NCBI GenBank assembly: GCA_041609995.1
Contig: JBFIPU010000012.1
Location: forward strand, 1 to 39,734
DNA from: JABDOU01 sp041609995
GTDB taxonomy: Bacteria; Actinomycetota; Acidimicrobiia; Spongiisociales; SHLN01
Direction of reading: 5' to 3'
DNA: 39,734 bases
Both the position numbers and the translations under genes were made by a program. The notes beneath the pieces were generated by a model that was not told the origin of the DNA, did no database searches, and was given only the letters and a program-made list of their open reading frames with translations. Shown here one piece after another: positions 30,462 to 38,604 of this stretch; within the stretch, counting starts at the first letter, position 1, and the number at the start of each line of letters is the position of its first letter.

Positions 30462-30644
30462 CTAGATCTCCTCGACATCCACGAGGTGACGCACCCGGTG
30501 GACCATGCCACGCGTCTGAGCATCATCGGGTCGCTCCACGCTTTGGCGGATTTTTCGCAATCCGAGGCTGCGCATGGTGGCGCGCGCTTTCGGCTTCTGC
30601 CCGATCAGCGATCGGACCATCGTGATTCTGAGCTTATCGGCCAT
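30462..30644 (-). CDS. rpmD: 50S ribosomal protein L30
   Basis: A 60-aa L30 protein: LRITMVRSLIGQKPKARATMRSLGLRKIRQSVERPDDAQTRGMVHRVRHLVDVEE, matching the small ferredoxin-like family. It lies between rpsE (6 nt upstream) and rplO (no gap). Confidence 0.96.
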   Translation of the reverse strand: MADKLRITMVRSLIGQKPKARATMRSLGLRKIRQSVERPDDAQTRGMVHRVRHLVDVEEI

Positions 30645-30650
30645 GGTCGT

Positions 30651-31229
30651 CTAACTCGATTCGGTCTTGGTCGCCCGGACCATCTCGGCTGAACGGTAGG
30701 AGGCCAGCAACGCCGGCGGGATGATCTCGTCGACCGACTTCCCGCGCAGGGCCGCCACCTCGTCGGGACGCCGCTGGCCCTTGAGCCCGTCGATGGTGGC
30801 CTGGGCGGTGTTGATGTGCGTGGGAGAACCGAGCGACTTGGCGAGAACGTCCCGGATCCCGGCGGCCTCGAGGATGGCGCGCACGGCGCCGCCGGCGATG
30901 ACACCGGTACCGGGAGCGGCCGGCTTGAGAAGCACCCGCGAGGCACCATGTCGGCCGACGATCTCGTGGACGATGCTGCCACCCGCCATCGGAACGTCGA
31001 ACATCTCGCGCCGAGCGATCTCAATCCCCTTCTGGATCGCCGCCGGCACCTCCTTGGCCTTGCCATAGCCGAGCCCCACCCGTCCGCGGTTGTCGCCGAC
31101 GGCCACGAGCGCGGTGAACGAGAAGCGCCGGCCGCCCTTGACGACTTTGGCGACCCGGTTGATGTAGATCACCCGCTCGTCGAAACCGGATTCGTTCCGA
31201 TCGCGGCCTTGTCCGCCTCGCTGGCTCAC
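30651..31229 (-). CDS. rpsE: 30S ribosomal protein S5
   Basis: S5 acts in decoding accuracy and mRNA unwinding at the entry channel. The 192-aa product contains ERVIYINRVAKVVKGGRRFSFTALVAVGDNRGRVGLGYGKAKEVPAAIQKG and VLLKPAAPGTGVIAGGAVRAILEAAGI, typical of S5. The start is GTG 31229, 13 nt after rplR with GAGG upstream. The N-terminal 15 residues (MSQRGGQGRDRNESG) are a lineage-specific tail. Confidence 0.96.
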   Translation of the reverse strand: MSQRGGQGRDRNESGFDERVIYINRVAKVVKGGRRFSFTALVAVGDNRGRVGLGYGKAKEVPAAIQKGIEIARREMFDVPMAGGSIVHEIVGRHGASRVLLKPAAPGTGVIAGGAVRAILEAAGIRDVLAKSLGSPTHINTAQATIDGLKGQRRPDEVAALRGKSVDEIIPPALLASYRSAEMVRATKTESS

Positions 31230-31242
31230 TGTTGCCTCCTCA

Positions 31243-31599
31243 TCAGAACTTCAGCCCTCCGTCGCGGGCGGCTTCGGCCAGGGCTTGGACCCGGCCGTGG
31301 TACGGGTTGCCTCCCCGATCGAAAACAATCGACTCGACCCCGGCAGCTCGCGCACGCTCGGCGATCAGCTTGCCCACCTCGGCCGCCGTCTCGCGAGTGA
31401 GGGTCCGGTTCTTGAGCCCGGACTCCAGCGAGGAGGCGGCGGCGAGCGTGCGGCCTTGGTCGTCGTCGATGATCTGGGCGTAGATGTAGCGGTTGGAGCG
31501 GTATACGGCCAGGCGCGGGCGATCGGCTGCCCCGCGCACCTTCTTGCGCACACGGATGTGGCGACGCTTTCTCGCTGCGGTTCGGTTCATCTTGCTCAT
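31243..31599 (-). CDS. rplR: 50S ribosomal protein L18
   Basis: L18 binds 5S rRNA in the central protuberance. From ATG 31599 (MSKMNRTAARKRRHIRVRKKV) the protein is 118 aa, with RPRLAVYRSNRYIYAQIIDDDQGRTLAAASS and VESIVFDRGGNPYHGRVQALAEAARDGGLKF. A GAGGAG site lies 7-8 nt ahead of this ATG, so longer in-frame versions are rejected. A second ATG three codons later is possible. Confidence 0.95.
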   Translation of the reverse strand: MSKMNRTAARKRRHIRVRKKVRGAADRPRLAVYRSNRYIYAQIIDDDQGRTLAAASSLESGLKNRTLTRETAAEVGKLIAERARAAGVESIVFDRGGNPYHGRVQALAEAARDGGLKF

Positions 31600-31609
31600 C
31601 TCTTGCTCC

Positions 31610-32155
31610 TCAACCGGCCGCCACGCCCGCCTTGCCGGCCTTGCGCACGATGCGTTCACCTGCGTAGCGGATGCCCTTTCCCTTATAGGGCTCGGGCGGA
31701 CGGATCTTGCGGATGTCGGCCGAAACCTGACCCACGTGCTGTTTGTCGATGCCGCTGACGATGATCCTCGTCGGATCGGGCACCTCGAAGGAGATACCTT
31801 CCGGGGCTTCGACGCTGACCGTATGGGAGAACCCGACGCTCAGCTCGATCGTGTTGCCCCTCAAAGCGGCGCGGTAACCGACACCATGCAGTTCGAGCTC
31901 TTTGCGATATCCGTCGACGACGCCGGTGATCATGTTCGCCAGCAGCGCTCGTGACAGCCCGTGCATGGCGCGCGAGCGCCGCTCATCGTTGATGCGCTCG
32001 ACTCGTGCCGTTCCATCGTCCACCGCGATCTTGACTTCTTCCGGGAAGGTTCGTTCCAGTGTCCCTTTGGACCCTTTGACCACCACGTGTGATCCGTCGA
32101 TGGTCACCTCGACCCCGCTCGGCATCTCGATTGGTTGTTTTCCGATTCTGCTCAT
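31610..32155 (-). CDS. rplF: 50S ribosomal protein L6
   Basis: L6 lies at the factor-binding centre of the large subunit. From ATG 32155 the 181-aa protein begins MSRIGKQPIEMPSGVEVTIDG and ends with RKIRPPEPYKGKGIRYAGERIVRKAGKAG, both diagnostic. The start overlaps the rpsH stop by one base (TGATG); two GTG codons just upstream are possible but less likely. Confidence 0.96.
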   Translation of the reverse strand: MSRIGKQPIEMPSGVEVTIDGSHVVVKGSKGTLERTFPEEVKIAVDDGTARVERINDERRSRAMHGLSRALLANMITGVVDGYRKELELHGVGYRAALRGNTIELSVGFSHTVSVEAPEGISFEVPDPTRIIVSGIDKQHVGQVSADIRKIRPPEPYKGKGIRYAGERIVRKAGKAGVAAG

Positions 32156-32547
32156 CACCACACCTCACAGATCACTTCGCCGCCCAGCTTGCGGCGTCGG
32201 GCGTCCCGGTCGGCGAGCACGCCCTGGGACGTGGACACCACGGCGATTCCGAGGCCGCCCTGGACCCGGGGGAGGTCGGAGGCACCGCGATAAACGCGGC
32301 GCCCCGGCTTGGAAACCCGGCGTACGCCCGAAATCACGCGCTGACGGCCAGGCGCATACTTGAGCGACAGCCGCAACTCCTTCCCGGCGTTGGCCGGAAC
32401 GACCTCGAAGCCCTCGAGAAACCCTTCGGCCGTCAGAATCTTTGCGATCTCGGCCTTGAGCTTCGAAGACGGCATCGCCACCTCATGGTGGAACACCCGG
32501 TTGGCGTTGCGGATCCGGGTGAGCATGTCGGCTACAGGATCCGTCAC
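32155..32547 (-). CDS. rpsH: 30S ribosomal protein S8
   Basis: S8 binds 16S helix 21 and, in enterobacteria, autoregulates the spc operon. From GTG 32547 (overlapping the rpsZ stop, GTGA) the protein is 130 aa: MTDPVADMLTRIRNANRVFHHEVAMPSSKLKAEIAKIL, then SKPGRRVYRGASDLPRVQGGLGIAVVSTSQGVLADRDARR. The family N-terminus decides the start; the frame is open further upstream but only as overlap with rpsZ and rplE. Confidence 0.95.
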   Translation of the reverse strand: MTDPVADMLTRIRNANRVFHHEVAMPSSKLKAEIAKILTAEGFLEGFEVVPANAGKELRLSLKYAPGRQRVISGVRRVSKPGRRVYRGASDLPRVQGGLGIAVVSTSQGVLADRDARRRKLGGEVICEVW

Positions 32548-32729
32548 CACGATGCCTTCCTCACTCCGGGCAGCTCGCCCTTCAAGGCCAGCTCGCGAAC
32601 ACAGATGCGGCACATCCCGAACTTGCGCAGGTAGGCCCTCGGTCGTCCGCATTGACGGCACCGGTTGTAGCCCCGCACCTTGTACTTGGGCGGGCGCTTT
32701 TGCTTGGCAATCAGTGATTTCTTTGCCAT
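32544..32729 (-). CDS. rpsZ: 30S ribosomal protein S14, zinc type
   Basis: A 61-aa S14 of the short, zinc-binding (C+) form with C24, C27, C40 and C43 (CRQC and CRIC). It reads MAKKSLIAKQKRPPKYKVRGYNRC up to the first Cys. The start shares a base with the rplE stop (TGATG). A zinc-free S14 paralog used under zinc limitation, if present, lies elsewhere. Confidence 0.96.
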   Translation of the reverse strand: MAKKSLIAKQKRPPKYKVRGYNRCRQCGRPRAYLRKFGMCRICVRELALKGELPGVRKASW

Positions 32730-33286
32730 CAGACGGTCGCCTCCTGTCGCCGGAATGGGAACCCGAGCGCGTCGAGCAGCGCCTTGCCGCCGGCGTCGTC
32801 GGTTGCCGTGGTTCCGATCGTGATGTCCATCCCTTTGATCTTCTGAACCTCGTCGTAGTCGATCTCGGGGAAGATGAGCTGCTCGGTGACCCCAAAGGTG
32901 TAGTTGCCGTGCCCATCGAACGATCGCGGGTTCAGACCCCGAAAATCTCGGATACGGGGTATGGCGAGCGACACCAGGCGGTCATAGAACTCCCACATGC
33001 GGGCGCCTCGCAACGTGACGGACACGCCGATGGGCATGCCCTCCCGCAACTTGTAGCTTGCGATCGACTTGCGTGCACGGTTGATTTTCGGGTGCTGGCC
33101 GGTGATGACCCGCAGGTCATTGATGGCTCCGTCCACCACCTTGCTGTCACCCACGGCGTCCCCCAGGCCCATGTTGACCGTGATCTTCGACAGGCGCGGA
33201 ACGGTCATCACGTTGTCCAGCCCAAGCTGTTCCTTGAGCTGTGCGGCGATTTCGCTTTCATATCTCTCTTGCAGTCGCGGCTTCAT
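32729..33286 (-). CDS. rplE: 50S ribosomal protein L5
   Basis: L5 anchors 5S rRNA and contacts P-site tRNA. From ATG 33286 (MKPRLQERYESEIAAQL) it is 185 aa, with RLSKITVNMGLGDAV, GVSVTLRGARMWEFYDRLVSLAIPRIRDFRGL and FPEIDYDEVQKIKGMDITI. The start overlaps the rplX stop by 4 nt (ATGA). Confidence 0.96.
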   Translation of the reverse strand: MKPRLQERYESEIAAQLKEQLGLDNVMTVPRLSKITVNMGLGDAVGDSKVVDGAINDLRVITGQHPKINRARKSIASYKLREGMPIGVSVTLRGARMWEFYDRLVSLAIPRIRDFRGLNPRSFDGHGNYTFGVTEQLIFPEIDYDEVQKIKGMDITIGTTATDDAGGKALLDALGFPFRRQEATV

Positions 33287-33591
33287 AACTCTTTCCCACA
33301 CCGGGCACACACCCGGATCTTCTCACCGTCTTTGATCTCGAATCCCACGCGAACCGGGCGATCACATTTCTTACACAGCAGCATGACGTTGGAGGCATCC
33401 AGCGGCATGTCGCGATCCATGATCCCGCCCGGGTCCTCCTGGCTCCGGGGCTTGCGGTGTTTCTTGGCGACATTCACGCCCTCGACGACCACGCGCCCGG
33501 TCTCAGGGATGACGTGGGTGATCATTCCGCTCTTTCCGACATCCTTGCCGGCAATGACCTGGACCACGTCGCCCTTGCGAAGCTTGGCCAT
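33283..33591 (-). CDS. rplX: 50S ribosomal protein L24
   Basis: L24 initiates large-subunit assembly and lies at the tunnel exit. From ATG 33591 it is 102 aa: a KOW motif (RKGDVVQVIAGKDVGKSG), then GVNVAKKHRKPRSQEDPGGI. The C-terminus carries a four-cysteine zinc ribbon (C73, C76, C95, C98), found in many but not all bacterial L24 proteins. The start shares a base with the rplN stop. Confidence 0.95.
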   Translation of the reverse strand: MAKLRKGDVVQVIAGKDVGKSGMITHVIPETGRVVVEGVNVAKKHRKPRSQEDPGGIMDRDMPLDASNVMLLCKKCDRPVRVGFEIKDGEKIRVCARCGKEL

Positions 33592-33959
33592 CACAACACC
33601 TCCGGGGCGAGCGAGACGATCCGCATGAACTTGGCATCGCGGAGCTCGCGGGCAACGGGTCCGAAGATGCGGGTACCCCGGGGAGCCCGCTGGTCGTTGA
33701 TCAAGACGCACGCGTTTTCATCGAAGCGGATGTAGGTGCCGTCGGGCCGGCGGTTCTCCTTCTTGGTGCGCACGACGACTGCCTTGACGACCTCGCCGCG
33801 CTTGACCGACCCACCCGGATTGGCCTCCTTGATCGTCGCCACGATCACGTCTCCGACGCGGGCGTAGCGCCGCCGGGAGCCACCCAGAACGCGGATACAC
33901 AGCACCTCGCGTGCGCCGGTGTTGTCGGCAACCTTGAGTCGCGTCTCCTGTTGAATCAT
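33591..33959 (-). CDS. rplN: 50S ribosomal protein L14
   Basis: L14 forms intersubunit bridge B8. From ATG 33959 (MIQQETRLKVADNTGAREVL) the protein is 122 aa, the standard length, and includes CIRVLGGSRRRYARVGDVIVATIKEANPGG and FDENACVLINDQRAPRGTRIFGPVARELR. An AAGGAAC site precedes the ATG. A 22-nt gap follows rpsQ. Confidence 0.97.
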   Translation of the reverse strand: MIQQETRLKVADNTGAREVLCIRVLGGSRRRYARVGDVIVATIKEANPGGSVKRGEVVKAVVVRTKKENRRPDGTYIRFDENACVLINDQRAPRGTRIFGPVARELRDAKFMRIVSLAPEVL

Positions 33960-33981
33960 CTCTGTTCCTTCTCGGCAATTC

Positions 33982-34245
33982 CTAGCGGGCCCGCTCGACG
34001 ATCGACTCGAGCCGCCACCGCTTGGTCTTGGAAAGAGGCCGGGTTTCAGTGACTCGCACCGTGTCGCCCCGGCGGGCATCGTTGGTCTCATCGTGCACGT
34101 GGAGTCGGGTCCGGCGACCGACGGTCTTGTGGTACTTGGGGTGGACGACGGCGTCGCGAACCTCGACCGTGATCGTTTTGTCGCGACTGTCGGACACGAC
34201 GATCCCCTGGCGGACTTTGCGCCGGTTACGAGTCTCGTCACTCAT
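33982..34245 (-). CDS. rpsQ: 30S ribosomal protein S17
   Basis: S17 is an OB-fold protein of the small-subunit body, 87 aa from ATG 34245. It reads RRKVRQGIVVSDSRDKTITVEVRDAVVHPKYHKTVGRRTRLHVHDETNDARRGDTVRVTETRPLSKTKRWRL, which is S17 throughout. It overlaps the rpmC end by 8 nt. Confidence 0.97.
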   Translation of the reverse strand: MSDETRNRRKVRQGIVVSDSRDKTITVEVRDAVVHPKYHKTVGRRTRLHVHDETNDARRGDTVRVTETRPLSKTKRWRLESIVERAR

Positions 34246-34471
34246 GTGGCTTCTCCTCGGCGGCCCGGGTCGCTTTCCAGGCCGCGATCTCTTGCTCGCG
34301 TATGATCGTCGCGATACGGGCGATGTTCTTTTTGACCTGACCGATCTGGGCGGTGTTGTCCAGCTGATTGGTGGCCAGCTGGAAGCGCAGGTTGAACAGC
34401 TCTTCCTTCGCCTCGTCGTACTCCTGGCGGAGGTCGGCATGACTCATGGCGCGCAACTTGCCGGTTTCCAT
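34238..34471 (-). CDS. rpmC: 50S ribosomal protein L29
   Basis: A 77-aa helical protein at the tunnel exit: LRAMSHADLRQEYDEAKEELFNLRFQLATNQLDNTAQIGQVKKNIARIATIIREQE, the L29 pattern. The start overlaps the rplP stop by one base (TGATG); the end overlaps rpsQ by 8 nt. Confidence 0.96.
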   Translation of the reverse strand: METGKLRAMSHADLRQEYDEAKEELFNLRFQLATNQLDNTAQIGQVKKNIARIATIIREQEIAAWKATRAAEEKPHE

Positions 34472-34884
34472 CAGAAGTCCTCCCGTTTCACGAACTTGGT
34501 TCGCACCGGAAGCTTGTGACCGGCCAGCCTGATCGCCTCGCGGGCCAGATCTTCGTCGACCCCGGAGAGCTCGAACATGACCCGACCGGGTTTGACGACG
34601 GAGACCCAGAACTCCGGGTTGCCTTTTCCGCTCCCCATGCGGGTCTCCGCCGGCTTGGCGGTGACGGGCTTGTCAGGGAAGATGTTGATCCAGACCTTTC
34701 CGCCTCGCTTGATGTGGCGGGTCATGGCGATACGGGCCGCCTCGATCTGTCTCGAGGTGATCCAGCCGTGGGTGGTGGCCTGCAATCCATAGTCGCCGAA
34801 ATTGACCCGGGCGCCGCCTTTGGTCAGCCCGCGCCGGCGACCGCGGTGGGCCTTACGGTGCTTGGTGCGCTTTGGCATCAACAT
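34471..34884 (-). CDS. rplP: 50S ribosomal protein L16
   Basis: L16 organises the A site of the large subunit. The 137-aa product begins MLMPKRTKHRKAHRGRRRGL and includes TRHIKRGGKVWINIFPDKPVTAKPAETRMGSGKGNPEFWVSVVKPGRVMFELSG, diagnostic. ATG 34884 is chosen for its TGATG overlap with the rpsC stop; the ATG two codons later would give the more common MPKRTK start. Confidence 0.96.
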   Translation of the reverse strand: MLMPKRTKHRKAHRGRRRGLTKGGARVNFGDYGLQATTHGWITSRQIEAARIAMTRHIKRGGKVWINIFPDKPVTAKPAETRMGSGKGNPEFWVSVVKPGRVMFELSGVDEDLAREAIRLAGHKLPVRTKFVKREDF

Positions 34885-36041
34885 CAGCTGCCGTCCGTTT
34901 CATCATCGGCGGGCGCGGCGACGTCGGCTTCGCCAAGCGGCTCATCGGCGGTGCCGGCTTCCTCGGCCTCTTCCTCCACGACCGGAACCTCGGCACCGGC
35001 ATTCTCGGCCGGTGACTCCGGGGCACCCTCCGAAACCGGCTCGACGCCCGCTGTAACTTCCTCCACGGCAGGCTCGGCAACCGGAGCCTCCTCGATGGCG
35101 GGCTCGGCAACCGGAGTTTCCTCGGCAGGAGCCTCTGCGGCAGGCGCCTCTGCGGCAGGCGTCTCTGTAGCCGGAGACTCCTCGGCGGTGGCGTCCGGCG
35201 TCGCCGGCTCGTCCACGTCATCCATGTCGGTGGCGGGCACGGCCTCGCGACGCTTGCCACCACCGGCCTCTACGAGCCGCTTGCCGCCACCGGCTTCGAT
35301 GAGTCGGCTGGAGCGGTCTTCGCCGGCTGCCTCCTCGGCCCGGGCCTTCACAGGTGCGCTCCGGCCCGCTGCCATTTCGGCCTCGGCGGTGATCTTCTCG
35401 CGGGTCCGGGCCAGCGAAGGGATGATGTCGCCTTTGTACACCCATACCTTGACGCCGATGGCACCGACGGTGGTGCGGGCGGTGACCTCGCCATAGTCGA
35501 CGTCGGCCCGCAAGGTGTGCAGCGGGACCCGGCCCTCGCGATACCACTCGCGACGACCCATATCGGCCCCGCCCAAACGTCCGCTGCATTCGACCCGAAC
35601 GCCCTGTGCGCCCGCTTTCATGGCCGTCTGCACAGCCCGCTTCATAGCCCGCCGGAACGACATGCGGCCTTGCAGCTGATCGGCGATCCCGCGAGCCAGC
35701 AATGTTGCGTCGGTCTCGGCGTCCTTGACCTCGATGATGTTGAGCTTGACCGGCACACCCGTTATCTGCTCGAGGCCCGCCCGCAGGCGGTCCGCCTCGA
35801 CGCCGCGGCGCCCGATGACGACACCGGGACGCGCGGTATAGATGTCGACCTGGATCTTCTCACGGATGCGCTCGATATCGATTCGCGAAACGTGTCCCCG
35901 CTCGAGCTCGCGCCGCAGCCACTTGCGGATGGTGGCATCCTCGTTGACCATGTCGGCGTATTTTTCGTCCTCGTACCAGCGCGACTTCCAGTCGGTCACC
36001 ACCCCGAGCCGGAATCCGTACGGATGCGTCTTCTGACCCAT
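34884..36041 (-). CDS. rpsC: 30S ribosomal protein S3 with a long acidic C-terminal extension
   Basis: S3 lines the mRNA entry channel. From ATG 36041 (MGQKTHPYGFRLGVV) the protein is 385 aa, against 210-280 normally. The core is intact to about residue 215, with the KH loop RPGVVIGRRG at 71-80 and GRLGGADMGRREWYREGRVPLHTLRADVDYG. Beyond it lie a doubled (L/V)xEAGGGKR-type unit (near 247-263), then about 115 residues dominated by Ala, Glu, Pro and Val with repeated units such as APVAEPA and AEAPA. This tail is strongly acidic and probably disordered. The start shares a base with the rplV stop. Confidence 0.95.
   Translation of the reverse strand: MGQKTHPYGFRLGVVTDWKSRWYEDEKYADMVNEDATIRKWLRRELERGHVSRIDIERIREKIQVDIYTARPGVVIGRRGVEADRLRAGLEQITGVPVKLNIIEVKDAETDATLLARGIADQLQGRMSFRRAMKRAVQTAMKAGAQGVRVECSGRLGGADMGRREWYREGRVPLHTLRADVDYGEVTARTTVGAIGVKVWVYKGDIIPSLARTREKITAEAEMAAGRSAPVKARAEEAAGEDRSSRLIEAGGGKRLVEAGGGKRREAVPATDMDDVDEPATPDATAEESPATETPAAEAPAAEAPAEETPVAEPAIEEAPVAEPAVEEVTAGVEPVSEGAPESPAENAGAEVPVVEEEAEEAGTADEPLGEADVAAPADDETDGS
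35129..35173 (-). repeat. In-frame 15-bp tandem repeat in the rpsC tail
   Basis: Three imperfect copies of a 15-bp unit (GCCTCTGCGGCAG core) encode the AAEAPAAEAPAEE-like part of the S3 tail. A nearby longer repeat (GGCTCGGCAACCGGAG, near 35071 and 35101) encodes the two PVAEPA units. Slippage of such repeats is a likely source of tail length change. Confidence 0.7.
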
Positions 36042-36394
36042 CAGGCGCCTGTCCTTTCTGGGATCTCGTCCGACACCACGATCGTGATGTGGCTCGTCCG
36101 TTTGTCGATCCGGGTCGCCCGGCCCCGCGCACGCGGTTTGAAGCGGCGCATGGTGGGACCCTCGTCCGCATAGCACTCGGCGATCACCAGCTCGTCTTTG
36201 TCAATGGAATGGTTGTGCTCGGCGTTCGCCACAGCCGAGTGCAGGACCTTGCTGACGGGCTCCGTGGCGCGACGGTTCGTGAACGCGAGAATCACCTCTG
36301 CCTCCGAAACCGGCAGACCGCGGATGAGGTCCAACACCCGCCGGACCTTGAAAGGCGACATGCGCACATGCTTGGCTCGGGCATTGACTTTCAT
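36041..36394 (-). CDS. rplV: 50S ribosomal protein L22
   Basis: L22 reaches into the exit tunnel. From ATG 36394 (MKVNARAKHVRMSPFKVRRVLDLIRG) it is 117 aa, with SKVLHSAVANAEHNHSIDKDELVIAECYADEGPTMRRFKPRARGRATRIDKRTSHITIVV. The start overlaps the rpsS stop by 4 nt (ATGA). Confidence 0.97.
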   Translation of the reverse strand: MKVNARAKHVRMSPFKVRRVLDLIRGLPVSEAEVILAFTNRRATEPVSKVLHSAVANAEHNHSIDKDELVIAECYADEGPTMRRFKPRARGRATRIDKRTSHITIVVSDEIPERTGA

Positions 36395-36660
36395 CGCTTG
36401 GCTGTCCCGGTGTGGCTGCGGAAGGTGCGAGTCGGGGCGAACTCCCCCAGCTTGTGCCCCACCATGGACTCGGTGATATACACGGGCACGTGCTTGCGTC
36501 CGTCGTGGACGGCGATCGTGTGACCGACCATCTCGGGAAAGATGGTCGAGCGCCGGCTCCAGGTGCGGATGACCGACTTGCTGCTGGAGGCATTCATCGC
36601 CTCGACCTTTTTCATCAGGTGCTCGTCGACGAATGGGCCCTTTTTGAGACTGCGTGCCAT
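36391..36660 (-). CDS. rpsS: 30S ribosomal protein S19
   Basis: An 89-aa S19: MARSLKKGPFVDEHLMKKVE, then TWSRRSTIFPEMVGHTIAVHDGRKHVPVYITESMVGHKLGEFAPTRTFRSH. It forms a head complex with S13. It starts immediately after the rplB stop (TAGATG). Confidence 0.98.
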   Translation of the reverse strand: MARSLKKGPFVDEHLMKKVEAMNASSSKSVIRTWSRRSTIFPEMVGHTIAVHDGRKHVPVYITESMVGHKLGEFAPTRTFRSHTGTAKR

Positions 36661-37494
36661 CTAGCCTCGCCCCTTCTGCTTGCGGCGGCGAACGATGTAC
36701 TGATCGCTGGCCTTGTTCTTCTTGCGCGTTCGCCCCTCGGGCTTGCCCCACGGGCTCGTCGGGTGGCGGCCGCCGGAGCTCTTGCCCTCTCCCCCACCGA
36801 GCGGGTGATCGACCGGGTTCATGGCGACGCCTCGCGTCTGCGGCCGAACGCCCTTCCACCGGTTGCGGCCCGCCTTTCCGATCTTGACGAGCTCGGCCTC
36901 GGTGTTACCGACCTGACCGACGGTTGCCCGGCAGTCCAGCGGTACGTTTCGCATCTCACCGGAGGGCAGCCGCAACAAGGCCAGGGAACCTTCTTTGGCC
37001 ATCAATTGGATCGCCGACCCCGCCGCCCGCCCCAGCTTGGCGCCTGCCCCCGGCTTCATCTCGACGTTGTGGACGACGGTACCCGCCGGGATGTTCCTGA
37101 GCGGAAGGGCGTTGCCCGGACGGATGTCGACTCCGCTTCCGGATTCGAGCATGTCGCCCGGTTTCACCCCCACGGGGGCGATGATGTAGGTCTTTTCTCC
37201 GTCCACGTAATGCAGCAGAGCAAGCAGGGCGTTGCGGTTGGGATCGTATTCGATCGCCGCCACCTTGGCCGGAATCCCGTCCTTCGTGCGCCGGAAATCG
37301 ACGATGCGGTAGCGTTGTTTGTGCCCGCCGCCGCGATGGCGAGAGGTGATTCTCCCCTTGTTGTTGCGTCCACTCGAGCGTGTCTTCGAGTCGAGCAGGC
37401 CCTTCTCGGGCGTGGATTTGGTGATCTCGGCGAAATCGGACACCGTCTGGAATCGCCGGCCGGGAGATGTCGGTTTGTGTTTCTTGATAGCCAT
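36661..37494 (-). CDS. rplB: 50S ribosomal protein L2
   Basis: L2 is essential for subunit association and peptidyl transfer. From ATG 37494 (MAIKKHKPTSPGRRF) the protein is 277 aa, standard length. It includes NNKGRITSRHRGGGHKQRYRIVDF and the highly conserved RGVAMNPVDHPLGGGEGKSSGGRHPTSPWGKP. It lies 4 nt after rplW. Confidence 0.98.
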   Translation of the reverse strand: MAIKKHKPTSPGRRFQTVSDFAEITKSTPEKGLLDSKTRSSGRNNKGRITSRHRGGGHKQRYRIVDFRRTKDGIPAKVAAIEYDPNRNALLALLHYVDGEKTYIIAPVGVKPGDMLESGSGVDIRPGNALPLRNIPAGTVVHNVEMKPGAGAKLGRAAGSAIQLMAKEGSLALLRLPSGEMRNVPLDCRATVGQVGNTEAELVKIGKAGRNRWKGVRPQTRGVAMNPVDHPLGGGEGKSSGGRHPTSPWGKPEGRTRKKNKASDQYIVRRRKQKGRG

Positions 37495-37498
37495 GTTG

Positions 37499-37783
37499 CT
37501 AGACCTCGAAGATGTCGATCGAGTCACCCTCGGCGAGGGTCACCACCGCTCGTTTGGTGCTCGGTTTTCTGCCGCGTACCAGGCCGCGCCGTACGCGCTT
37601 GCCGGGACGGTTGATGGTGTTCACAGACAGCACCTTCACCTCGAAGATGTCTTGCACCGCCTGCTTGATCTGCGTCTTGTTGGCCCGTGGGTCGACCACG
37701 AACGTGTAGGCGTTGAGGTCTTCGATCGTCTGGTAAGCCTTCTCGGAGATCACGGGCCGGATGAGGACGTCTCGCTGGCTCAT
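37499..37783 (-). CDS. rplW: 50S ribosomal protein L23
   Basis: L23 is the tunnel-exit docking site for trigger factor and SRP. The 94-aa product reads MSQRDVLIRPVISEKAYQTI through YTFVVDPRANKTQIKQAVQDIFEVKVLSVNTINRPGK. The start overlaps the rplD stop by 4 nt (ATGA). Confidence 0.97.
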   Translation of the reverse strand: MSQRDVLIRPVISEKAYQTIEDLNAYTFVVDPRANKTQIKQAVQDIFEVKVLSVNTINRPGKRVRRGLVRGRKPSTKRAVVTLAEGDSIDIFEV

Positions 37784-38604
37784 TCTTCTGCTTCCTGATC
37801 CGTCGATGCCTCATCGGCCTCGGCCGGCAGGACTTCGGAAGCCGCCTCGATGACCGCCTCCTCGGTGGCCGTATCGCCGGTGGCAGTGTCCGGGGTGGCC
37901 GGTGCTTCAACGGCGGGCTGATCGACGCGTTCTCCCGTGGCCGATGGCTCGGCGGCCGGTTTTTCGGCGGCCGGCCGGGCCCGGACGGACAGAGACTCCA
38001 GCGCATCCGAGGTGAAGACCAGCGTGTCCGACCACAACACGTCGTAGGTGTTGAGCTGGCCGGGTTGGGTCAAGCGGACGTGCGGGAGGTTGCGGAAGGA
38101 TCGATTGGCGACTTCGTCGGCGGCGCCCAGCACCACGAGGACCTTGCGCCCACTGTCGATACCGGACAGCAGCGACGAGGCGGAGGCCGTCTTGGGGGTG
38201 CTCCAGCCGATCGATTCCACCACGCGAATCTGCCCCCCACTGGCGCGATCGGACAGGGCCCCGAGCAGCGCCTTGCGCTTCATCTTCTTGGGTGTCCGTT
38301 GCGAATAGTCGCGGGGCTTGGGGCCGTGGGCGACGCCCCCGCCGATCCAGATCGGGCTGCGGATCGACCCGTGGCGAGCGCGGCCCGTGCCCTTTTGCCG
38401 CCACGGCTTACGGCCACCGCCCCGCACCTCGGCGCGCGTCTTGGTGTTGTGGCTGCCGGCCCGGGCGGCGGCGAGCTGAGCGGTGACAACCTGGTGCATG
38501 ACGGCCACGTTCGGCTCGACCCCGAAGATGTCCACGTCGAGATCGACGGTGCCCTTCGACGAGCCATCGTCTGAGAACAGCGGGGCAGAAGGCTTGTCAG
38601 CCAT
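37780..38604 (-). CDS. rplD: 50S ribosomal protein L4 with an acidic C-terminal extension
   Basis: L4 has a loop in the exit tunnel and autoregulates the S10 operon in some bacteria. The 274-aa product exceeds the usual 200-220. Core segments are TKTRAEVRGGGRKPWRQKGTGRARHGSIRSPIWIGGGVAHGPKPRDY (54-100) and the C-terminal VLWSDTLVFTSDALE (to about 204). Residues 208-274 form an Ala/Glu/Pro/Thr-rich acidic tail similar in composition to that of S3. The start overlaps the rplC stop by 8 nt. Confidence 0.95.
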   Translation of the reverse strand: MADKPSAPLFSDDGSSKGTVDLDVDIFGVEPNVAVMHQVVTAQLAAARAGSHNTKTRAEVRGGGRKPWRQKGTGRARHGSIRSPIWIGGGVAHGPKPRDYSQRTPKKMKRKALLGALSDRASGGQIRVVESIGWSTPKTASASSLLSGIDSGRKVLVVLGAADEVANRSFRNLPHVRLTQPGQLNTYDVLWSDTLVFTSDALESLSVRARPAAEKPAAEPSATGERVDQPAVEAPATPDTATGDTATEEAVIEAASEVLPAEADEASTDQEAEE

